64,000 nucleotides of DNA from Flavobacterium keumense (GCF_029866485.1 NZ_CP092332.1:1-64000); one strand, 5' to 3'. Positions 54,921 through 64,000 are shown, numbered from the stretch's first letter. The notes: generated by a model from the letters alone, not told the origin. Translations and numbers: made by a program.

Positions 54921-57900
54921 TTAGAATTTAACATTGATTGAAAATACAACTGACTTTACAGGTGGAGAAGATAGTCTTGTAAAACCATCTGCACGAACTT
55001 CTGGATCATATTTTAAATCTTTATCTTTAACCCAAGTCAATAAATTTGTTCCTCTTAAAGAGAAAGACAAACCATCTAATTTAATTTGAGATAAAAAATC
55101 TGATTTAAAATTATAACCTACTGTCACATCTCTTAATCTCATAAAATCACCATCATGTAAAAATCTAGTAGATGTACTTGTAGCTTGAGCATTTCCTGCA
55201 GTAGCAACATACTCTACTTTAGGAACATTTGTAATATCTCCAGCTTTTTGCCATCTTGCTAATAACGGCTCAGAACCGTTATAAGAAACTAAAGTAGTTG
55301 TTCCTTGTCCTTGTGTGTATGCGGCCCAATCTTCATACACTTTGTGACCTCCAGCAACATACAAAGTAGCGTCTAAATAAAAATTATTCAAATCAATATG
55401 AGTATTAAATCCGCCAGAATATGTTGGTAATGCACTTTTACCTTGCCATGTTTGTGCAGCCGTATTGTAATTCGTAGTAGTAGCCCCATCAACTCCATTA
55501 ACATACCATAAAGCATTCCCGTTAGCTGGATCAACACCTGCATACTTTCTCATATACCATCCTGCAACAGGATGTCCGATTTCAGTTCTAGTTGTTCCAC
55601 CGGTAATAGTAATTCTTGTACCATTAACTATTGGCATATCTGTTACTTCATTCTTAACTGTAGAATAATTACCACCAATACTCCAATTAAAATTTTCTGA
55701 TCGAATTAAATCAAGGTCTAATTCAAATTCAAAACCTTTATTATTTAACTTACCTAAATTTTTTGTTTGTGAAGTATGACCCGTCGTCAATGACATCGGT
55801 AGGCTTAATAACAAATCGTTTGAATTATTGTTATAATATGCAACCGAACCTGTAATTCTGTTATCAAATAATCCAAATTCTATACCTGCATCCAGCTTTT
55901 TTTGAATTTCCCATGTAAGACCAGTTGTACCGAATTGAGAAGGAAACATCCCTCCTTGATTATTATAGCTACTTGTTCCTAATAAAGTCTGAAATTCATT
56001 TAACCCAATAGAATTATTTCCTGTTGTTCCATAAGAAGCTCTCAAGCGAAACAAATCAACAAAAGATAACTTTTTCATAAAGTTCTCTTTATCAACATTC
56101 CAAGCTCCTCCTACGGAGAAGAAACTTCCCCATCTTGTTGCTTCACTAAATCTAGAAGAACCTTCTCTTCTTGCTGTTAGATCTAACAAGAAACGATCTT
56201 GAAATTTATAATTCGCTATACCTAAGTAACTCAAATTAGACCAATCATCAAAACTTGAACTAGCATCTTTATTTGCCGCAGCATTAGCAACATTTGTAAA
56301 ACCTAGAGGCAACACTTCTCCATAGGCACTAATAAAATTTAGTTTATTTTTTTGGAATTCGATCAATCCTTTGAAATCTAATTTGTGATTTTCTCCTAAA
56401 GCTAAACGATAATCTACAGAGTTTTGAGCTACATAATTAAAGTTTCTAGATACTGAAGCTGAAGAAGTACCACCATAAGCTACACCATCTCCATGTATTG
56501 CATCATTAAATCCTTTATAAGAATTCATGGTATAATCAAATGAAATTCCTCCATTATAAGTTAAATTTTTAGAAATCTTATATGAAACTGAATTATTAGA
56601 CATTAAACGAGTTAACTCATTAGCTCTGATATTGTTTTTTGCAGTATACAAAGAGTTATGCAAGCCTGTTGCTGGCAAAAAATAAGTCCCATCAGCATTA
56701 TATGGAGCATTCCAAGGACTCATGAAATATCTAGTCAAATTAGGATTTGAGAAGAAAGCCCCTTGTTCTAAAACACCTGCCTGTTTAACATCCGAAACAT
56801 TAATACTTGTTTTTAAATCCCACTTATCTGTTAATTTCCTAGTATAGTTCAAATTTGCACTTATACGTTTAAAATCGGAACCAATAACAGTTGCTTCTGT
56901 TTTGTTATAACCAACAGAAGCATACAAAGTAGACTTATCATCCCCTGCAGATACAGAGAAATCCAAATTATTAATTAATGCATCCTCGTTTTTCATCAAT
57001 TTAGTCCAATCATATTCTTTAGAACCAGCAGCAATCCATGCTCTCATTGCGCTTGTTCCAGAAGCTAAATTTGTTGTTGCCCAAGCTAAGGCTCCATCCT
57101 CTGTGAAATTATAGGTAGTACCATAAGTATTGTAAATTGCCTCAAGTAACAACTCTTTTTTCTCTGCACCAGTAAAAGGTCTAAGACCTGCAACAGCATT
57201 ATTTTGAAACCCTACACTAGAACTCAAACTAAATTTAGCATCTCCTTTTTTACCTTTTTTAGTTGTTATTAAAATTACACCATTAGCTCCTCTAGCTCCA
57301 TATACAGAAGTTGCTCCAGCATCTTTTAAAACTGTCATAGATTCAATATTATCTGCAGCAATTGAAGACAATGTTGATAATGAACTAATATTTGAAGATC
57401 CAGAAAAGTTACTGTTAATCATTGGAATTCCATCAATTACAAATAATGGATCATTCCCTGCGTTAATCGAGTTTCTACCACGAATACGAATATCCTGAGT
57501 AGAACCTGGTGTACCTGAAGTAGTGGCCATTTGTAATCCAGCAACATTACCTTGTAAGGCCTGATCTACAGAAACCATAGGAGCCGCCTTAATTTTATCA
57601 GCGTTCACAGTAGTAACGTTTCCTGTCACTTCATTTCTTTTCTTAATTTGGCCATACCCAACAACAACTACTTCATCAAGGGTGTTACCTTGCTGAAGCT
57701 TGAAGTTTATAGTATTAGAAGCACCTACTTTTGCAGAAACATCTTGCATCCCCACAAAAGAAACTACCAATACATCACCTACTTTAGCTTTGATAGCAAA
57801 CTTACCATCAAAATCAGTTTGTACTCCATTTTTTGTTCCTTTAACGACTACATTAGCGCCAGGAACGGGACCAGATGCATCTGAAACAACCCCAGAAACT

Positions 57901-57977
57901 GTTTTCTCTTGAGCAAAAGAAAACTGCATAGACAACGCTAGTAAAAGCGTATAAATCCACTTGAATTTTAATTTCAT
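54921..57977 (-). CDS. SusC/RagA-family TonB-linked outer-membrane transporter
   Basis: A protein of 1018 residues from ATG 57977 (MKLKFKWIYTLLLALSMQFSFAQ, a signal peptide); ten upstream codons are ignored. A carboxypeptidase-D-like beta-sandwich (VSGVVSDASGPVPGANVVVKGTKNGVQTDFDGKFAIKA) is followed by the TonB-box region DEVVVVGYG, a plug domain (MVSVDQALQGNVAGLQM; DPLFVIDGIPM; VLKDAGATSVYGARGANGVILITTKKG) and a 22-stranded barrel. It imports large ligands together with SusD. A TTA/ATT microsatellite lies in its AT-rich upstream region (about 58038-58057). Confidence 0.95.
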   Translation of the reverse strand: MKLKFKWIYTLLLALSMQFSFAQEKTVSGVVSDASGPVPGANVVVKGTKNGVQTDFDGKFAIKAKVGDVLVVSFVGMQDVSAKVGASNTINFKLQQGNTLDEVVVVGYGQIKKRNEVTGNVTTVNADKIKAAPMVSVDQALQGNVAGLQMATTSGTPGSTQDIRIRGRNSINAGNDPLFVIDGIPMINSNFSGSSNISSLSTLSSIAADNIESMTVLKDAGATSVYGARGANGVILITTKKGKKGDAKFSLSSSVGFQNNAVAGLRPFTGAEKKELLLEAIYNTYGTTYNFTEDGALAWATTNLASGTSAMRAWIAAGSKEYDWTKLMKNEDALINNLDFSVSAGDDKSTLYASVGYNKTEATVIGSDFKRISANLNYTRKLTDKWDLKTSINVSDVKQAGVLEQGAFFSNPNLTRYFMSPWNAPYNADGTYFLPATGLHNSLYTAKNNIRANELTRLMSNNSVSYKISKNLTYNGGISFDYTMNSYKGFNDAIHGDGVAYGGTSSASVSRNFNYVAQNSVDYRLALGENHKLDFKGLIEFQKNKLNFISAYGEVLPLGFTNVANAAANKDASSSFDDWSNLSYLGIANYKFQDRFLLDLTARREGSSRFSEATRWGSFFSVGGAWNVDKENFMKKLSFVDLFRLRASYGTTGNNSIGLNEFQTLLGTSSYNNQGGMFPSQFGTTGLTWEIQKKLDAGIEFGLFDNRITGSVAYYNNNSNDLLLSLPMSLTTGHTSQTKNLGKLNNKGFEFELDLDLIRSENFNWSIGGNYSTVKNEVTDMPIVNGTRITITGGTTRTEIGHPVAGWYMRKYAGVDPANGNALWYVNGVDGATTTNYNTAAQTWQGKSALPTYSGGFNTHIDLNNFYLDATLYVAGGHKVYEDWAAYTQGQGTTTLVSYNGSEPLLARWQKAGDITNVPKVEYVATAGNAQATSTSTRFLHDGDFMRLRDVTVGYNFKSDFLSQIKLDGLSFSLRGTNLLTWVKDKDLKYDPEVRADGFTRLSSPPVKSVVFSINVKF

Positions 57978-58171
57978 GTTAAAAAATTTTGAATTAGTTA
58001 AAGACAAAACTCTTAATAAATTCTTAATTAAACAAATCTTTATTATTATTATTATTTATATATGTTATAAAATCTTTCTATTAATCACATTTTCGTAAAA
58101 AATATTCATTAAATTATGTGATTTACTAAAATATATTCTAAAAAAAATAATTTTGTAAAAAATTACGATTT

Positions 58172-58771
58172 ATGTTGTGTAAATTTTATTTAACAGAAAA
58201 TTTAGAATCAGGAACTGACGAAGCTGGCCGTGGTTGTCTTGCAGGACCCGTAACAGCTGCAGCGGTAATTTTGCCTGCTAATTTTGAAAATAAAATTTTG
58301 AACGATAGCAAAACGTTATCTGAAAAAACTAGAGAACAATTACGCCCAATTATAGAAGAGCAAGCCGTTTCGTTTGCTGTAACTCATTTAGAACCATTAG
58401 TTATTGACAAAATAAACATTCTAAACGCTTCTATCAAAGCCATGCAAGAAAGCATTTTAAAACTCAATCCAAAACCGGAGTATATCATTGTGGACGGTAA
58501 TCGGTTCAAGCCTGTGTTAGATATTCCGCACAGTTGTATCGTGAAAGGAGATGCTAAATATATGAGTATTGCTGCTGCTTCTATTTTGGCTAAAACGTAC
58601 CGAGATGAATATATGAATCGGATTCATGAAGAATTCCCGATGTACAATTGGAAACAAAACAAGGGCTACCCAACACAAGAACACCGAGAAGCCATCAAAA
58701 AATATGGAGTAACCAAATACCACCGTATGAGTTTTAGATTATTGCCAGAGCAATTAAAACTAGAAATTTAA
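58172..58771 (+). CDS. rnhB: Ribonuclease HII
   Basis: Removes RNA from RNA-DNA hybrids and misincorporated ribonucleotides. The 199-residue protein has the active-site motif [21 protein letters not shown] near residues 14-34, with Asp16 and Glu17 the metal ligands. IIVDGNRF supplies the third Asp and [21 protein letters not shown] is diagnostic. A TAATTTTG -7-like box lies at 58148-58155. It is divergent from susC and convergent with lipB. Confidence 0.96.
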   Translation: MLCKFYLTENLESGTDEAGRGCLAGPVTAAAVILPANFENKILNDSKTLSEKTREQLRPIIEEQAVSFAVTHLEPLVIDKINILNASIKAMQESILKLNPKPEYIIVDGNRFKPVLDIPHSCIVKGDAKYMSIAAASILAKTYRDEYMNRIHEEFPMYNWKQNKGYPTQEHREAIKKYGVTKYHRMSFRLLPEQLKLEI

Positions 58772-58801
58772 ATCTTTGATTTCAAGAAGAATCTAAGGAT
58801 T

Positions 58802-59515
58802 CTAAAAATCTAATGGTCTAATGATCGAACATTCAAACAATTGACTAAAATGATGTAGAATTTTAACTTTCACTTCTTCTTCATCTACTCTTTCAACTCC
58901 TAATTCTACATTCAAAGAAGTCACTGCTTTTCCACGAATTCCACACGGGATGATGTTATCAAAATACCCCAAATCCACATTGACATTTAAAGCAAATCCG
59001 TGCATGGTGACCCAACGAGAGGCACGAACACCCATGGCGCAAATTTTTCGCGCAAAAGGCGTTCCAACCCCCAACCAAACACCTGTTTCTCCTTCACTTC
59101 TACCACAAACCAAACCATATTCGGCTAATGTTAATATGATGGCTTCTTCTAGCAATCGTAAATATTGATGAATATCAGTAAAGAAATTTTCCAAATCCAA
59201 GATAGGATATCCTACAATTTGACCCGGACCATGATAGGTTATGTCTCCTCCCCGATTTATTTTGTAGAACGTAGCTCCTTTAGCTTCCAATTGTTTTCCG
59301 GAAAGTAATAAATTACTCAAATCGCCACTTTTACCCAAAGTATATACATGCGGATGCTCTACAAAAAGAAAATAATTAGGTGTAGGCAAAGTAGTTTCGT
59401 CTTTTCTATTTTGGATTTTTAGATCAACAATGCCTTTGAACAATTCCTCTTGGTATTCCCAAGTCGCTTTGTAATCTTTGTTGCCTAAATCGTATAATTG
59501 GATTTGTTTGTTCAT
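58802..59515 (-). CDS. lipB: Lipoyl(octanoyl) transferase
   Basis: Moves octanoyl groups from acyl carrier protein to lipoyl domains, the first step of lipoate synthesis. The 237-residue protein has the RGGDITYHGPGQIVGYPI motif near 88-105, the catalytic Lys in ARKICAMGVRAS and the catalytic Cys in IIPCGIRGKAVTS. The ATG at 59515 gives a normal length. LipA is not nearby. Upstream lies dispersed-element copy 3. Confidence 0.96.
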   Translation of the reverse strand: MNKQIQLYDLGNKDYKATWEYQEELFKGIVDLKIQNRKDETTLPTPNYFLFVEHPHVYTLGKSGDLSNLLLSGKQLEAKGATFYKINRGGDITYHGPGQIVGYPILDLENFFTDIHQYLRLLEEAIILTLAEYGLVCGRSEGETGVWLGVGTPFARKICAMGVRASRWVTMHGFALNVNVDLGYFDNIIPCGIRGKAVTSLNVELGVERVDEEEVKVKILHHFSQLFECSIIRPLDF

Positions 59516-59605
59516 TTGTAATTACGAGGAATGAAGCAATTTGCACCCGTTCTTTTTTTATTTGTTTGACAAAGGTACAAAGTTTTGAAAACAAAATCGT
59601 CTTTT

Positions 59606-59690
59606 CTAGCCCTGATAGCAGCGGCATCCTTTTAAGGCTTCCGGCCTTTGAAAGGCTGGAAGCCTTAAAAGATAGAGCGAACAGCAGGAC
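59606..59690 (-). repeat. Dispersed intergenic element, copy 3
   Basis: The + strand reads CTAGCCCTGATAGCAGCGGC at one end and GATAGAGCGAACAGCAGGAC at the other, the same arms as copy 2. The central hairpin runs 59629-59649 against 59651-59671: 21 bp, one mismatch, one-base loop, centred on GGCTTCC/GGAAGCC. It lies between lipB and lysS, upstream of both. Confidence 0.75.
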
Positions 59691-59756
59691 AAAACGGGAT
59701 AAAAAAACGAAAATGCCTGCTCCTAAAAAAACTATAATCATTTTCAAATTTTGAAA

Positions 59757-59787
59757 TTGCCACATTTTTTAAATTTAACTATCTTTG
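59757..59787 (+). promoter_or_regulatory. lysS: Promoter of lysS
   Basis: TTG (59757-59759), 20 bases, TATCTTTG (59780-59787), 21 bases before the ATG: a textbook Bacteroidota promoter. Confidence 0.78.
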
Positions 59788-59808
59788 CGCTCTTAAAATC
59801 AGAATCTA

Positions 59809-61518
59809 ATGGCATTATCCGAACAAGAAATTTTACGTAGAGAAGCACTTACCGAATTACGCAATTTAGGTATTGAGCCGTATCCAGCAGCCGAGTTTAC
59901 CACCACCGCCTATTCGAGCGAAATCCTTGCTAACTTCGAGAAATACGAAGGAAAGGAAGTGATTTTAGCCGGACGATTGATGGGAAAACGCATCATGGGA
60001 AAGGCCTCTTTTGCAGAATTGAAAGATGCCGAAGGACGTATTCAAGTGTATGTTTCAAGAGATGATATTTCGGATGATGAAGAAAAAACAATGTACAATG
60101 TGGTTTTCAAAAAACTGTTGGATATTGGTGATTTTATTGGAGTTCGCGGAACCGTTTTTAAAACACAAGTAGGCGAAATCTCGGTTCATGTATATGGTTT
60201 AACGGTTTTGGCGAAAGCCTTGAAACCGCTTCCAGTGGTTAAAATAGATGCCGATGGAAAAATCCACGATGCCTTTGCTGACCCTGAACAAAGATACCGT
60301 CGTCGTTATGTGGATTTAACGGTAAACGACCACGTAAAAGATACGTTCATTAAAAGAACTAAATTGTTCAATGCGATGCGTTCGTTTTTTAATGACAAAG
60401 GATATCTTGAAGTTGAAACACCTGTATTGCAACCAATCCCTGGTGGAGCTGCAGCGCGTCCTTTTATCACGCACCACAACTCGCTTGACATTCCGTTATA
60501 CATGCGTATTGCCAATGAATTGTATTTGAAAAGATTGATTGTTGGTGGATTTGAAGGGGTGTATGAGTTCTCTAAAAACTTCCGTAACGAAGGGATGGAC
60601 AGAACACACAACCCAGAATTTACCGCAATGGAAATATATGTAGCCTACAAAGACTACAACTGGATGATGAACTTTACCGAAAACCTGCTAGAGCATTGCG
60701 CTATTGGGGTTAACGGAACAAGTGAAGTGACTTTTGGCGAACACAAAATCAATTTCAAAGCACCGTATGCTCGTGTTACAATGACTGATGCTATCAAACA
60801 GTTTACAGGTTTTGATATTTCTGGTAAATCAGAAGCCGAATTGTTTGTTGCTGCCAAAGGCATGGGGATTGACGTGGACGAAACTATGGGTAAAGGGAAA
60901 TTGATTGACGAAATTTTTGGCGCTAAATGCGAAGGAAATTATATTCAACCTACTTTCATCACGGATTATCCAAAAGAAATGAGTCCGCTTTGTAAAAGAC
61001 ACCGCGACAATCCAGAACTAACTGAACGTTTTGAATTGATGGTGTGCGGAAAAGAAGTAGCCAATGCCTACTCTGAATTGAATGACCCAATTGACCAAAG
61101 AGAACGTTTTGAAGATCAAATGCGTTTGGCTGAAAAAGGTGACGATGAAGCGAATGGTGTTATTGACGAAGATTTCTTGCGTGCTTTAGAATACGGTATG
61201 CCGCCAACTTCTGGATTAGGAATTGGAATGGACCGATTGATGATGTTCTTGACGAACAATTCGTCCATTCAAGAAGTATTGTTCTTCCCGCAAATGCGAC
61301 CAGAGAAAAAGCAAGTTCAAATTGAATTAACCGCTGAAGAGAAATTAATTGTTGACTTGTTGAAAGCTAACAACAACCAAATGGATTTAGGCGAATTGAA
61401 AGCCAAATCAGAATTGAGCGGTAAAAAATGGGATGCTGCTACTAAAGGCTTATCACAACACAAATTGATCAAAGTGAGTGTTACTGGCGAAAGTAAAATA
61501 ATGGAATTGATTGGGTAA
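59809..61518 (+). CDS. lysS: Lysyl-tRNA synthetase, class II
   Basis: A protein of 569 residues. An N-terminal OB fold for the anticodon (KEVILAGRLMGKRIMGKASFAELKDAEGRIQVYV) precedes the class II core: motif 2 FRNEGMDRTHNPEFTAMEIYVAY and motif 3 GLGIGMDRLMMFL. Compared with the roughly 500-residue E. coli enzyme it has an extra C-terminal domain (about 505-569, LTAEEKLIVDLLKANNNQMDLGELKAKSELSGKKWDAATKGL) that looks like a small winged-helix module. I recall this extension in other flavobacterial LysS proteins. Own promoter and terminator. Confidence 0.97.
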   Translation: MALSEQEILRREALTELRNLGIEPYPAAEFTTTAYSSEILANFEKYEGKEVILAGRLMGKRIMGKASFAELKDAEGRIQVYVSRDDISDDEEKTMYNVVFKKLLDIGDFIGVRGTVFKTQVGEISVHVYGLTVLAKALKPLPVVKIDADGKIHDAFADPEQRYRRRYVDLTVNDHVKDTFIKRTKLFNAMRSFFNDKGYLEVETPVLQPIPGGAAARPFITHHNSLDIPLYMRIANELYLKRLIVGGFEGVYEFSKNFRNEGMDRTHNPEFTAMEIYVAYKDYNWMMNFTENLLEHCAIGVNGTSEVTFGEHKINFKAPYARVTMTDAIKQFTGFDISGKSEAELFVAAKGMGIDVDETMGKGKLIDEIFGAKCEGNYIQPTFITDYPKEMSPLCKRHRDNPELTERFELMVCGKEVANAYSELNDPIDQRERFEDQMRLAEKGDDEANGVIDEDFLRALEYGMPPTSGLGIGMDRLMMFLTNNSSIQEVLFFPQMRPEKKQVQIELTAEEKLIVDLLKANNNQMDLGELKAKSELSGKKWDAATKGLSQHKLIKVSVTGESKIMELIG

Positions 61519-61535
61519 ATTAATTCTATAATGAT

Positions 61536-61568
61536 AAAAAAAGGAGCTTCAATTGAAGCTCCTTTTTT
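61536..61568 (+). terminator. Terminator after lysS
   Basis: AAAAAAGGAGCTTC (61537-61550), loop AATT, GAAGCTCCTTTTTT (61555-61568). Also placed to serve the convergent gene. Confidence 0.9.
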
Positions 61569-61572
61569 AGTT

Positions 61573-62526
61573 TTACAACGAATAATTCAAATTGACACTC
61601 CAGCGGTAATTCGCCTCGACATTGCCTCCTGTTAAATTTTGTTTGATAGGCAACATTGCATTGACACCCAAAGAAAAAGCATTGCGACCCACTTCAAAAC
61701 CTAGTTTTCCAAACAAAGCGTTTCCGGCAGTTTTGTTTAACTTTTGTCCGTATTGATAATTGCTTTCGTAATTTTCTCCAGCCAGACCTATTTGTGGAGC
61801 AAAAGAAAAAGCGTCTTTTTCATATAAGTAGAAAAACGTTGTCGCATAATTCAATTGGTTCCCAAAACGATAACTTTTTTGATTTTCGGTTTTGATAATA
61901 TAATTCAATAGGGTATTCAAACCAAATTGCTTTCTTCTAACAATATATTCGGTTGCCAAAAGATAATCCCAACTACCCGTTCCTAGCTGAAAACTTGGGT
62001 TAATCGCTCCTGAATTGGTTTCGTTAAATTTTCCTGTAGGTAGTTTCAATCCACCGTCCATTTGCCAAGTGTGAACCAAATAAGTGCTGTCTTTGTGGGT
62101 TTGATACAAACGGTACATCGCTAAAAGTGTAACATCCCCTAATCCACTAATAGCCTGATTTCCTGTTGCTGTTACTCTATTGTGTGAATGATACGGAAGT
62201 AAAACCGACACTTGAAGATTCTCCCTCACAGGAATTCTTGCCCAGACTTGAGTGGTATTAAAGTTTTCGGTATACCAAAGCGAATTACTATACAAACCAT
62301 CCGTTGATTTATAGTTCTGATTGAAATAGCGGATTCCAATAAAATTAGAATTTAACATTGAAGCAAAACCCATACTGCCCCCACTTGCAGAACACCCACA
62401 AGCATCACAATCGTCTTCCAGAAAATCATGAAATTTTGCAAACGGGCTTCTAAACTGTAAACTATCTTTTTCGGTGGCGTTTGCCAATTGAAAAAGCAAG
62501 ATAAAAAAGAGTATTATTTTTTTCAT
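61573..62526 (-). CDS. Outer-membrane barrel protein with Cys-rich N-terminus, linked to MbnP/MbnH-like genes
   Basis: A protein of 317 residues with signal peptide (IILFFILLFQLANA). Just inside the mature protein is a cluster DDCDACGCSASGGS with three Cys plus acidic residues, able to bind metal. The remainder shows beta-barrel strands (VQVSVLLPYHSHNRV-type; DGGLKLPTGKFNETN; NAMLPIKQNLTGG) like the phenol-degradation MetA-type 'transporter' family. It lies 10 bases after the di-heme peroxidase gene and so in the same operon. A role in metal, probably copper, passage is inferred from the neighbours only. Confidence 0.8.
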   Translation of the reverse strand: MKKIILFFILLFQLANATEKDSLQFRSPFAKFHDFLEDDCDACGCSASGGSMGFASMLNSNFIGIRYFNQNYKSTDGLYSNSLWYTENFNTTQVWARIPVRENLQVSVLLPYHSHNRVTATGNQAISGLGDVTLLAMYRLYQTHKDSTYLVHTWQMDGGLKLPTGKFNETNSGAINPSFQLGTGSWDYLLATEYIVRRKQFGLNTLLNYIIKTENQKSYRFGNQLNYATTFFYLYEKDAFSFAPQIGLAGENYESNYQYGQKLNKTAGNALFGKLGFEVGRNAFSLGVNAMLPIKQNLTGGNVEANYRWSVNLNYSL

Positions 62527-62536
62527 TTACATAAAA

Positions 62537-63577
62537 TTAATATTCAGAAAAACGTTTATCTGTCAAATACTGAGTATCCGTTAACGTTTTCAAAAAGGCA
62601 ATCAATTGTGTTTTTTCAACAGCAGTTAATGCAATTCCTAATCGGCCATTTCTGTTGAGAATTGGGTCAAGTGTCGCCGAATTTTCAACGCCTGAATCAT
62701 AATGATCCAAAACCGCTTCCAAAGTATATAATCGACCGTCATGCATATAAGGTGCTGTTTTTTCAACATTGCGCAAACTTGGCACTTTAAATTTATGCAA
62801 ATCTTGCGGCAATTCAGTAACTCTAAATCGACCTACATCATTTAATGCAGGATTTACTGGCAATCCATTATTTCGAAAGGAATTATCCGTAAACAAATCC
62901 GTAGCGTGACAGCTTGCACATTTTTGGTTAAAAATAGCATACCCATCTAGCTCTTGTTGGGATAGAGTACCTCCTGCTTCATTGCGTCGGTATTTATCAA
63001 AACGAGAATTGGACGAAGTTACCATTACCATAAATTGTCCTAATGCTTTAAGCATGTTTTCTGAATTGATTTGCCCATCGGAAAAAGCCAATTGAAATAA
63101 TTTTCTATACTCAGCATCTCCTTTCATCATAGCAATAGCTTTACTAAAATCGCCATTCATTTCTACCGGATTTGTAAAAGGTAAAATCGCTTGCAAATCC
63201 AAATGAGTCACTGCACCATCCCACATAAATGCGGTTTGATAGCCTAAATTCTGAATTGACGGTGTGTTTCTTGTGCCAACTAAATTATCAACTCCATGAC
63301 TAAAAGTGTGTCCATGATGCGTAAAAGCATCTTCTTGTAAATGACAAAACCCACAGGAAACGATTCCATCTGAAGCCAAACGTCCTTCATAAAATAGTTT
63401 TTTGCCCAATTCAAATCCTTTTTGAGTAGGAGGGTTATTGGCAAGATTATACACCAGTGGAGGAAAATTGGATGGTACTTTGAACTCTAACGGAATATTT
63501 TGATACACATCGTCTTGATCATTAGAACAATTCCAAAATAATGGTAAAATGAGTAACAACAGTATTTTTGTTTTCAT
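62537..63577 (-). CDS. Di-heme cytochrome c peroxidase / MauG-MbnH family lipoprotein
   Basis: A protein of 346 residues with a lipoprotein signal (LLLLILPLFWNCSNDQ, lipidated Cys in NCS). Two c-type heme sites are visible: CGFCH near residue 75 and CASCH near residue 215. PYMHDGRLYTLEAVLDHYDSG is the conserved C-terminal MauG/CcP region. Such enzymes either reduce peroxide or, as MauG and MbnH, oxidise Trp residues in a partner protein. The adjoining MbnP-like gene favours the MbnH role. It is followed after 10 bases by the barrel protein. Confidence 0.9.
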   Translation of the reverse strand: MKTKILLLLILPLFWNCSNDQDDVYQNIPLEFKVPSNFPPLVYNLANNPPTQKGFELGKKLFYEGRLASDGIVSCGFCHLQEDAFTHHGHTFSHGVDNLVGTRNTPSIQNLGYQTAFMWDGAVTHLDLQAILPFTNPVEMNGDFSKAIAMMKGDAEYRKLFQLAFSDGQINSENMLKALGQFMVMVTSSNSRFDKYRRNEAGGTLSQQELDGYAIFNQKCASCHATDLFTDNSFRNNGLPVNPALNDVGRFRVTELPQDLHKFKVPSLRNVEKTAPYMHDGRLYTLEAVLDHYDSGVENSATLDPILNRNGRLGIALTAVEKTQLIAFLKTLTDTQYLTDKRFSEY

Positions 63578-63634
63578 TTTTAAAAAAATTTAAAAAAGCG
63601 GCTAGTGGCTAGACCAACCGCTTTTTAATTGAAT

Positions 63635-64000
63635 TTAGTCGTTATGAACGTGATCAATAGTAAACATTGAAGCCAGATTAGCTGTAACTAAAGCTAAGCG
63701 TGCCCCCCCATTATATCGGCTGTTGTTCCTTCAGAAAGTACAATTTTGTTGGTCCCATCTATTACTTTTTTAGCATCAGCCAAAATATGAACTTGTGGGG
63801 TTATTGTTGTTCTAACCTTTGCAATACTTGGAAAAGTAATAGCTATTTCGGCGTAATTATAATTTTCTACATTATTTACCATTGTCTTCCCAGTATGAAC
63901 TCTATAATTTCTAGCAGTTGTAACCGTAGGAGAAGTAAATGAACCTTCGAAATTAACAAATTTATATCCACCTGTCCAGTTCCACATCATTGACGCAGTT
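63635..64000 (-). CDS. MbnP-like copper-binding protein, 5' end outside window, frameshifted near its C-terminus
   Basis: The frame is open to the window edge, so the N-terminus is missing. The visible part, MMWNWTGGYKFVNFEGSFTSP, has the Trp-rich core expected of MbnP proteins, which bind copper after a partner di-heme enzyme converts a Trp to kynurenine. The frame ends early at 63694 (DIMGGHA) just past a run of seven G on the - strand (63703-63709). In the shifted frame the family-like tail LASMFTIDHVHND continues to TAA at 63635-63637. One extra G would restore DIMGGARLALVTANLASMFTI and the rest. The gene lies upstream of the di-heme gene in the same direction. Confidence 0.75.

Noticed and set aside
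58038..58057. TTA/ATT microsatellite upstream of susC as a phase-variation switch
   Set aside because: It is a short imperfect run in generally AT-rich DNA and does not lie between recognisable promoter boxes.
1..64000. CRISPR array or restriction/defence island
   Set aside because: No regularly spaced repeats, cas, methylase-nuclease or toxin-antitoxin genes were found.

Overview
The window looks like the start of a circular chromosome of a Flavobacterium-type Bacteroidota, linearised at the first base of dnaA. Support for this: low GC; promoters of the TTG-N(~20)-TAnnTTTG type; almost no Shine-Dalgarno sequences except a perfect one before rpsU; a SusC/SusD pair; AcnB; methylmalonyl-CoA mutase as two subunits; and the flavobacterial order tuf-trnW-secE-nusG-rplKAJL-rpoBC.

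Layout. 1-9.3 kb, mostly + strand: dnaA, a low-molecular-weight phosphatase, a methyltransferase broken at an A7 run, a dienoyl-CoA-reductase-like SDR, udk, an FtsB/DivIC-like division protein, both methylmalonyl-CoA mutase subunits and a small secreted protein. 9.3-24.8 kb: a lysozyme-like protein, the dapF-GNAT-mltG cell-wall operon, a DegP/HtrA protease, a divergent Lrp/alanine dehydrogenase pair, an amino-acid permease, a LysM-NlpC/P60 endopeptidase, acnB, a MoxR ATPase and a SurA-like chaperone. 24.8-27.3 kb is the accessory spot: one serine hydrolase bounded by an exact 10-bp inverted repeat, beside MITE/REP-like repeats. 27.3-31 kb: prfC, a PLP histidine decarboxylase with a divergent Lrp regulator, and a DUF3467 protein.

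31-46 kb, all - strand, is the information-processing block. In transcription order it runs rpsU, xerC, hpf, tRNA-Thr(UGU), tRNA-Tyr, tRNA-Thr(GGU), tuf, tRNA-Trp, secE, nusG, rplK, rplA, rplJ, rplL, rpoB, rpoC. It carries several hairpins between genes. 46-58 kb: acyl-CoA dehydrogenase, an HhH protein, a second APC permease, a PspC-domain protein, DUF2851, a porin and SusC/SusD. 58-64 kb: rnhB, lipB, lysS, then a likely copper-related set (outer-membrane protein, MauG/MbnH-like di-heme protein, MbnP-like protein) running off the window end.

Most of the window is housekeeping. The parts most worth a second look are the perfect Shine-Dalgarno of rpsU, the inverted-repeat-bounded hydrolase cassette, a three-copy intergenic element with conserved arms and a variable central hairpin, the MbnP/MbnH-like set, two homopolymer frameshifts, and a tRNA-operon promoter that overlaps the hpf terminator.
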